A stretch of DNA of 64,000 nucleotides from the NCBI GenBank assembly GCA_900012615.1, contig LT009757.1, forward strand, positions 1,643,851 to 1,707,850. The letters run 5' to 3'. A program made the position numbers and the translations under genes. Below are positions 59,472 through 64,000 of the stretch, piece after piece. Under the pieces are notes generated by a model. The model did no database searches and was not told the DNA's origin. It saw nothing but the letters and a program-made list of their open reading frames with translations. Each line of letters opens with the position of its first letter. Position 1 is the first letter of the stretch. The DNA comes from Agrobacterium genomosp. 13 str. CFBP 6927 (lineage in GTDB: Bacteria; Pseudomonadota; Alphaproteobacteria; Rhizobiales; Rhizobiaceae).

Positions 59472-60569
59472 TCATGCGTCCTCGACCGATTGCATTGCCT
59501 CCACGAGGTCCTCGACCGTGAGTGGGCGGGGGAAATTCAGCATGTGAGGTACGGTGATGGATGCCTGAGCGACGGCGAGAAACTGGTCCCCGGTGATGGG
59601 GTGTCCGGCAAGCGCACGCAGGCTGATAGGCAGTCCCGTATGCCGGTAAAGGGCGGCAATAGCTGGTGGCAATGCCTCACCCAGAAGCTGATGGTGAACC
59701 AGAAGCCCATAGGCGACCTGAAATCCATGCGGTTTCGCATTGACGCCCGGTACATGCGGCAGGCCGCGGGTGAGCGCGTGGGGAACGGAGAGGCCACCGC
59801 TTTCAAAACCGAGCCCCGCCATCAGTATCATCGCCTCAACGGCCGCGTCGAAAGCCTCAGTCGGCACACCCGAACCCGCCGCATCGAAAGCGGCAATGCC
59901 GTGCGTTACGAGTGTGTCGTAACAATGGGTGGCGATCACGCCTGAAAGGCCGGTCGGCCGGGCGCGAAACATGGTTGTGCCGCAACCGCTCGCGCAGGCG
60001 AGCGCCTCGGCCTTCTTCGACAGGGCGTCACCCAATCCGGCTGCGAACATGGACTTCGGCGCTCCCGCCAGCAACGCGGTATCGACAATGACAAAATCCG
60101 GATTACGTTTCAGGTGCCTCACTTCAAGGAGGAGGTCGTTGGTGTCGTAGAGCACGTAGTTCTTGCTTGTCGGTGCATCATTGGAGGCGACGGTCGGTAC
60201 GGTGATCAGCTTGATGTCGCGCACGCCCGCCAGTGCCTTGCCGGCATCGATGGCGCGACCGCCGCCCGCGGCAATGACGATTTCAGGTGTGTTTTTGCCG
60301 AGTGCGGCAGAAAGCCGTTGCGCAGTCTCTATACCGATCTGGCCTTCGAACGGCAGGATCACCATGGAAACGCCGGCTTTTTCCAGGGATTGGCGAAAGG
60401 TGTCTTCAACGAGAGGGAGGACGTGAACGTCTGCCACGAGGACGGCGCTTTTTCCGATCTGCGCGGCGAAGCCGCCGATCCGGTCGAGGATATTCCGGCC
60501 CTGGACATAACGCGACGGCGCGCCGAAGACTTTGAGTTGGTTGTCGAAAATAGTTAAGGGATCAGACAT
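59472..60569 (-). CDS. Iron-containing (GldA-type) alcohol dehydrogenase
   Basis: A 365-residue group III alcohol dehydrogenase like glycerol dehydrogenase. Metal ligands: Asp in A-A-G-L-G-D-A, and His in P-H-A-L-T-R-G-L and K-P-H-G-F-Q-V-A-Y-G. The NAD-binding G-G-G-R-A-I-D-A-G-K is present. First gene of a three-gene unit (with the SDR and quinone-reductase-like genes). The ATCATATATCAT-type site lies in its divergent promoter region. Confidence 0.87.
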   Translation of the reverse strand: MSDPLTIFDNQLKVFGAPSRYVQGRNILDRIGGFAAQIGKSAVLVADVHVLPLVEDTFRQSLEKAGVSMVILPFEGQIGIETAQRLSAALGKNTPEIVIAAGGGRAIDAGKALAGVRDIKLITVPTVASNDAPTSKNYVLYDTNDLLLEVRHLKRNPDFVIVDTALLAGAPKSMFAAGLGDALSKKAEALACASGCGTTMFRARPTGLSGVIATHCYDTLVTHGIAAFDAAGSGVPTEAFDAAVEAMILMAGLGFESGGLSVPHALTRGLPHVPGVNAKPHGFQVAYGLLVHHQLLGEALPPAIAALYRHTGLPISLRALAGHPITGDQFLAVAQASITVPHMLNFPRPLTVEDLVEAMQSVEDA

Positions 60570-60594
60570 TTTTGCTCTCAGACAATTTTCATAT

Positions 60595-60606
60595 ATGATA
60601 TATGAT
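60595..60606. promoter_or_regulatory. ATGATATATGAT motif in a divergent promoter
   Basis: This 12-mer is the exact reverse complement of ATCATATATCAT at 56002-56013. It lies between the iron-containing dehydrogenase gene (26 bp away) and the shikimate-dehydrogenase-like gene (48 bp away) and probably binds the same regulator. Confidence 0.6.
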
Positions 60607-60653
60607 TGTTTGGAAGGCGCAAGCGTCTTGTCGCCGTTTTAAGGAAGAACCGC

Positions 60654-61436
60654 ATGATTTCCGGAAAAACCCGTTTCGTCCCGTTGCTCGCCCACCCCGC
60701 TCAACATGTCCGCACACCGTCACGTTTTAATGCTGAATGCGAGCGGCAGGGGCTGGATATGATCATGGTGCCGCTTGATGTGCGGCCCGACATGCTGGAC
60801 CAGACGGTCGCCAGCTTCCGGGCAATTGCAAATATTGCCGGCATGGTGATCACCATTCCCCACAAGGCTTCCGCCGCGAGGCTCTGCGACCGGAGAGTTG
60901 GGGCTGCCACTCTTGTCGATGCCTGCAACATCATTCGCCGGGAAGCGGACGGCAGCCTCACGGGCGGTATGTTCGATGGTGAGGGTTTCGTCGCCGGGCT
61001 TCGCCATCAGGGGCATGATCCGGCGGGTTTTCGCACGCTGCTCATCGGTGCCGGCGGAGCGGCGAGCGGTGTGGGACATGCTCTTCTCGGGGCTGGCGTC
61101 ATGGACCTTACAATCGCAAACCGCTCGCTTCACAAGGCCGAACATCTGGCAAGACAGCTTGCAGGCGCCTTCCCGGATGCCCGCGTGGTGGCGGCTGCGG
61201 CGGATCCGGCGGGCTATGACCTTGTTGTCAACGGCACGGCGCTCGGCATGCATGAGAACGACGCCCTGCCCATCGATGTAGACAGGCTCGATAAAGGCAC
61301 TGTCGTCGCTGAAGTGGTGATGCAACCTGACATGACGCCTCTGTTGATCGCGGCTGAAAAGCGGGGATGCCATATACATAAGGGTATCCACATGATCGAG
61401 CAGCAGGTGCGCCTGCTTGTTGATTTCCTCAAGTGA
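60654..61436 (+). CDS. Shikimate/quinate dehydrogenase-like protein
   Basis: A 260-residue AroE-type dehydrogenase. Substrate-binding T-P-S-R-F-N replaces the usual S-x-S, V-T-I-P-H-K has the catalytic Lys near 67, and F-D-G-E-G-F supplies the catalytic Asp. NAD(P) motif I-G-A-G-G-A-A-S near 126. Unlike true AroE it lies in a catabolic cluster, so it may oxidise quinate-like or cyclitol-type compounds. ATG 60654 follows AAGGAAG. Confidence 0.83.
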   Translation: MISGKTRFVPLLAHPAQHVRTPSRFNAECERQGLDMIMVPLDVRPDMLDQTVASFRAIANIAGMVITIPHKASAARLCDRRVGAATLVDACNIIRREADGSLTGGMFDGEGFVAGLRHQGHDPAGFRTLLIGAGGAASGVGHALLGAGVMDLTIANRSLHKAEHLARQLAGAFPDARVVAAAADPAGYDLVVNGTALGMHENDALPIDVDRLDKGTVVAEVVMQPDMTPLLIAAEKRGCHIHKGIHMIEQQVRLLVDFLK

Positions 61437-61439
61437 CGT

Positions 61440-61472
61440 AAAAAAGGTCCGCATCGACTTGCGATGCGGACC
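61440..61472 (-). terminator. Rho-independent terminator for the minus-strand importer
   Basis: GGTCCGCATCG (61446-61456) and CGATGCGGACC (61462-61472) form a perfect 11-bp stem with a 5-base loop. On the minus strand it is followed by a run of six T (from 61445-61440). It ends the ribose-type importer operon and lies just after the convergent shikimate-dehydrogenase-like gene. Confidence 0.85.
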
Positions 61473-61491
61473 AGGTGCGGCGCCTGGGAGG

Positions 61492-62490
61492 TCAAACACG
61501 TCTTTTTGCGTGGGCGCCGATGCCTTGCATGAGAACTGCCAGAATGATGATGACACCCTTGATGATCTGCTGCGGATAGGCTGGAACGCTCATCAGGTTC
61601 ATGATGTTGCCGATCAGTCCCAGAATGAGGACGCCGATCATCGTGTTGATCACCGTACCCCTGCCACCGGACAGAAGGGCTCCACCAATAACGCAGGCGG
61701 CAATGGCGTCGAGTTCGAGGCCAATGCCGGTCACTGGTGTTCCGACGGCGGTGCGGGCCGTCACGAATATGCCGGCGAGGGCCGAAAGCGCGCCGCAAAG
61801 CATGAAGGCGAGGAACTTGTAGCGCCAGACGGGAAGGCCAGCGAGGCGCACCGCACTCTCATTGCTGCCGGTTGCGACGGTGAGGCGTCCCCAGCTGGTC
61901 CGGCGCAACAGGAAAATGAACAGGGCAATGAAGAGGAAGACGGCCAGGACCGGCCAGGGAAGGCCGAGACCGGGCACGCCCTTGCTGCCGAATGCCGTCA
62001 GAATCTGAGCTGTCGACAGGTCGCGGGGAAAGCGTACGGGCTGGCCATTGGAGAGCATATAGGCGAGGCCGCGGGCCATGGTCATCATGGCGAGCGTCGC
62101 GACGAAGGAGGCCATGCCGAAGCCGGCGACAAGAACGCCATTGATCGCGCCGAGCAAAGCGCCGAACAGCACGCCACCCAAGATGCACAGGACAAGCGCG
62201 GTGCCGCCGTCAAATGGCAGCGCCGGCATGACCATCGCCACGCTCATGCCACCGATCGCCGCGACTGAACCGACCGAGAGATCGATTCCTCCCGTCAGGA
62301 TCACCAGCAGCATGCCGATGGCGACCAGGGCAAGCGGTGCAAGTTGCCGCAGGAGATTATATATGTTTTGAAGTGTCAGGAAATGTTCCGACAACAGCGT
62401 GGAAACGACGATGAGCGTCACCAGCATGATATAGATGTTATAGGTGACCAGGTTGGAAACAAGGCCGGAAGCCTTTGAATTAGTGGACAT
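61492..62490 (-). CDS. Ribose-type sugar ABC transporter permease
   Basis: A 332-residue RbsC-type permease with eight to ten membrane segments. Typical I-L-T-G-G-I-D-L-S-V-G-S near residue 65. Its start overlaps the ATPase stop by 11 bp. Second ribose-type importer of the window; it lies beside the iron-containing and shikimate-type dehydrogenases and may supply their substrate. Confidence 0.9.
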   Translation of the reverse strand: MSTNSKASGLVSNLVTYNIYIMLVTLIVVSTLLSEHFLTLQNIYNLLRQLAPLALVAIGMLLVILTGGIDLSVGSVAAIGGMSVAMVMPALPFDGGTALVLCILGGVLFGALLGAINGVLVAGFGMASFVATLAMMTMARGLAYMLSNGQPVRFPRDLSTAQILTAFGSKGVPGLGLPWPVLAVFLFIALFIFLLRRTSWGRLTVATGSNESAVRLAGLPVWRYKFLAFMLCGALSALAGIFVTARTAVGTPVTGIGLELDAIAACVIGGALLSGGRGTVINTMIGVLILGLIGNIMNLMSVPAYPQQIIKGVIIILAVLMQGIGAHAKRRV

Positions 62491-63973
62491 TCTCGCGCCC
62501 CATTGCCAGTTCGATAATACCTTCCTCGGAAATGTCTGTGCCGGTCAGTTCACCGGCGATCCGGCCGGCGCGCATGACAAGCACGCGATCGCACATGCCG
62601 ATCAGTTCTAGCATTTCGGAGGAGACCATGATTATGGCGGCGCCATTGGCCGCCAGTTCGTTGATGACGCGGTAAATCTCGACCTTCGCCCCGACGTCGA
62701 CGCCGCGGGTGGGTTCGTCGAGCAGCAGCACCTCGCAACCGGAAACAAGCCATTTCATCAGCGCGACTTTCTGCTGGTTGCCGCCAGAAAGCGTTCCAGC
62801 TTCAGCGTCGATGCTTTCGGCCTTGAGGTTGAGCTGTTTGCGCAGGCTTTCGGTCGCACCGCGTTCCCGGCGATCGCGCAGCAGGCCCAAAGGGCCCAGA
62901 TGCGGATTGACCGGCGTCATCATTGCATTGGTAAGAATGGGCATGTCGAGAAGACATCCCTGATGTTTGCGATCTTCGGGCACCAGGCCGATGCCGGCGC
63001 GCACGGCTTCTCCGGGTCTGCTGATGCTCAGCACCTTGCCATCGAGGCGCACTTCACCCTGTGTAAGGGGATCGGCACCGAAAATTGCGCGCAATACCTC
63101 GGTTCGTCCCGCACCGATGAGGCCACCGATGCCGAGCACTTCGCCCCGTCTAACTTCGAAGGTGACGCCCGAGACGAGCGGTCCCGTCGCCAGATTTTCG
63201 ACGGCAAGAGCAACCGGGCCGGGCGTGACGTCCCGGTCGGGAAAGAAGTCCTTCAGTTCACGACCGATCATCAGGTTGACGAGGCGCTTGTGGTCAAGTG
63301 TAGCGATCTCCCACGTGCCCACGATTGCACCGTCCTTTAGTACGGTGGCGCGGTCACACAGGCTGAATATCTCGTCCAGCCGATGGGAGATGTAGATGAT
63401 GCAGACACCGTTGTCCCGCAGCTGCCGTATGAGCTTGAACAGTTTTTCCGTCTCGTGGTTGGTGAGGACGGCGGTGGGTTCGTCTAGGACGAGGATCGAA
63501 CATTCCCGGGACAGCGCCTTGCATATTTCGATGACCTGCTGGTGCGCGACCGTAAGGTTGCCGGCAAGCTCATCCGGATCGATATCGTCAAAACCCATGC
63601 CGGCCAGCAGTTCGGCGGCGCGCGCCCGCATTGCTCGTTTGTCCAGAAGGAAGCCGTGGCCGAGCTTTTCGATGAGAATGTTTTCGGCCACCGTGAGGTG
63701 GCGGGCGAGCGAGAATTCCTGGTAAATGATCGAGATTCCCCTGCGCATCGCGTCCTGCGGACTGGTGATAGTCACGGGCGTACCGTCGATGTGGATCTCG
63801 CCTTTGTCATGGGTGTAGGCGCCCGCGAGGATTTTCATCAGCGTCGATTTGCCGGCACCGTTCTCGCCCATGAGAGCGTGAACTTCTCCGGCACGCGCGG
63901 AAAACCGTGCGCCGCTGAGCGCTGTGACACCTCCGAACTCCTTGGAGATGTTGAGCATTTCTAGACGGTCCAT
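62480..63973 (-). CDS. Ribose-type sugar ABC transporter ATP-binding protein (two NBDs)
   Basis: A 497-residue RbsA-like protein. First half: Walker A G-E-N-G-A-G-K-S-T, Walker B L-V-L-D-E-P-T. Second half: L-S-G-G-N-Q-Q-K and L-L-L-D-E-P-T-R-G-V-D-V-G, both intact, with the usual degenerate Walker A. A good GAGAGGAAG RBS precedes ATG 63973. The binding protein is probably encoded beyond the right edge of the window. Confidence 0.9.
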   Translation of the reverse strand: MDRLEMLNISKEFGGVTALSGARFSARAGEVHALMGENGAGKSTLMKILAGAYTHDKGEIHIDGTPVTITSPQDAMRRGISIIYQEFSLARHLTVAENILIEKLGHGFLLDKRAMRARAAELLAGMGFDDIDPDELAGNLTVAHQQVIEICKALSRECSILVLDEPTAVLTNHETEKLFKLIRQLRDNGVCIIYISHRLDEIFSLCDRATVLKDGAIVGTWEIATLDHKRLVNLMIGRELKDFFPDRDVTPGPVALAVENLATGPLVSGVTFEVRRGEVLGIGGLIGAGRTEVLRAIFGADPLTQGEVRLDGKVLSISRPGEAVRAGIGLVPEDRKHQGCLLDMPILTNAMMTPVNPHLGPLGLLRDRRERGATESLRKQLNLKAESIDAEAGTLSGGNQQKVALMKWLVSGCEVLLLDEPTRGVDVGAKVEIYRVINELAANGAAIIMVSSEMLELIGMCDRVLVMRAGRIAGELTGTDISEEGIIELAMGRENVH

Positions 63974-64000
63974 CTTATCTTCCTCTCAAATGGGCGGGCC

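Overview
The window is a dense, GC-rich (by eye), operon-structured stretch of an alphaproteobacterium. The many high-affinity ABC importers, the LacI/GntR/LysR regulators beside catabolic operons and the start/stop overlaps (ATGA, TGATG) suggest a Rhizobiaceae-type replicon (Agrobacterium/Rhizobium, perhaps a chromid or large plasmid). I cannot name a species. No rRNA, tRNA, CRISPR array, insertion sequence or phage gene was seen. Nearly all of it is accessory metabolism: uptake, catabolism and local regulation.

Region 1 (about 0.4-11.7 kb) is a LacI-controlled catabolic unit. It has a Tat-exported sugar-type ABC importer (binding protein, two permeases, ATPase) with a double SnoaL-like protein inside the operon, then a HisD-like dehydrogenase, an SDR and the LacI regulator coupled by TGATG overlaps, then a double-cupin protein, an RraA-type aldolase-like protein and an alpha/beta hydrolase. 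Copies of one palindrome (core GCATACGTATGC) precede all three transcription units. The substrate is unknown. Region 2 (11.7-29.2 kb) holds small units: a diaminopropionate ammonia-lyase-like enzyme with an M20 amidohydrolase and a divergent Lrp regulator, two MFS exporters with LysR regulators, a chemoreceptor ending in an NWEEF tail, a methyltransferase and hydrolase beside an Rrf2 regulator, a zinc alcohol dehydrogenase, an LLM flavoenzyme with an aldo/keto reductase, and a TetX-like monooxygenase divergent from a MarR regulator.

Region 3 (29.2-41.5 kb) is the most interesting. A GntR/FCD regulator and perfect ATCGTATACGAT palindromes tie together three operons. They encode an N,N-dimethylformamidase-large-subunit-like enzyme with an Ldh-type imine reductase, a GNAT and a sarcosine-oxidase-like flavoenzyme; a trans-3-hydroxyproline dehydratase (Cys/Thr proline-racemase family) with an ornithine-cyclodeaminase-type pyrroline-2-carboxylate reductase; and a polar amino acid ABC importer with a Ser/Cys-type hydroxyproline epimerase and a tautomerase. 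I read this as a pathway for an N-modified (methylated or acylated) hydroxyproline or proline compound, possibly undescribed.

Region 4 (41.6-64 kb) looks like sugar/polyol catabolism. It has a transketolase whose normally separate halves are fused by a frameshift, an amidohydrolase with a NifU-domain protein, several SDR dehydrogenases, four regulators, a ribose-type ABC importer, a cupin, a succinate-semialdehyde-dehydrogenase-like enzyme, a glycerol-dehydrogenase-like and a shikimate-dehydrogenase-like enzyme, and part of a second ribose-type importer running off the right edge. A second shared motif (ATCATATATCAT) precedes the aldehyde dehydrogenase and the dehydrogenase pair near 60.6 kb.
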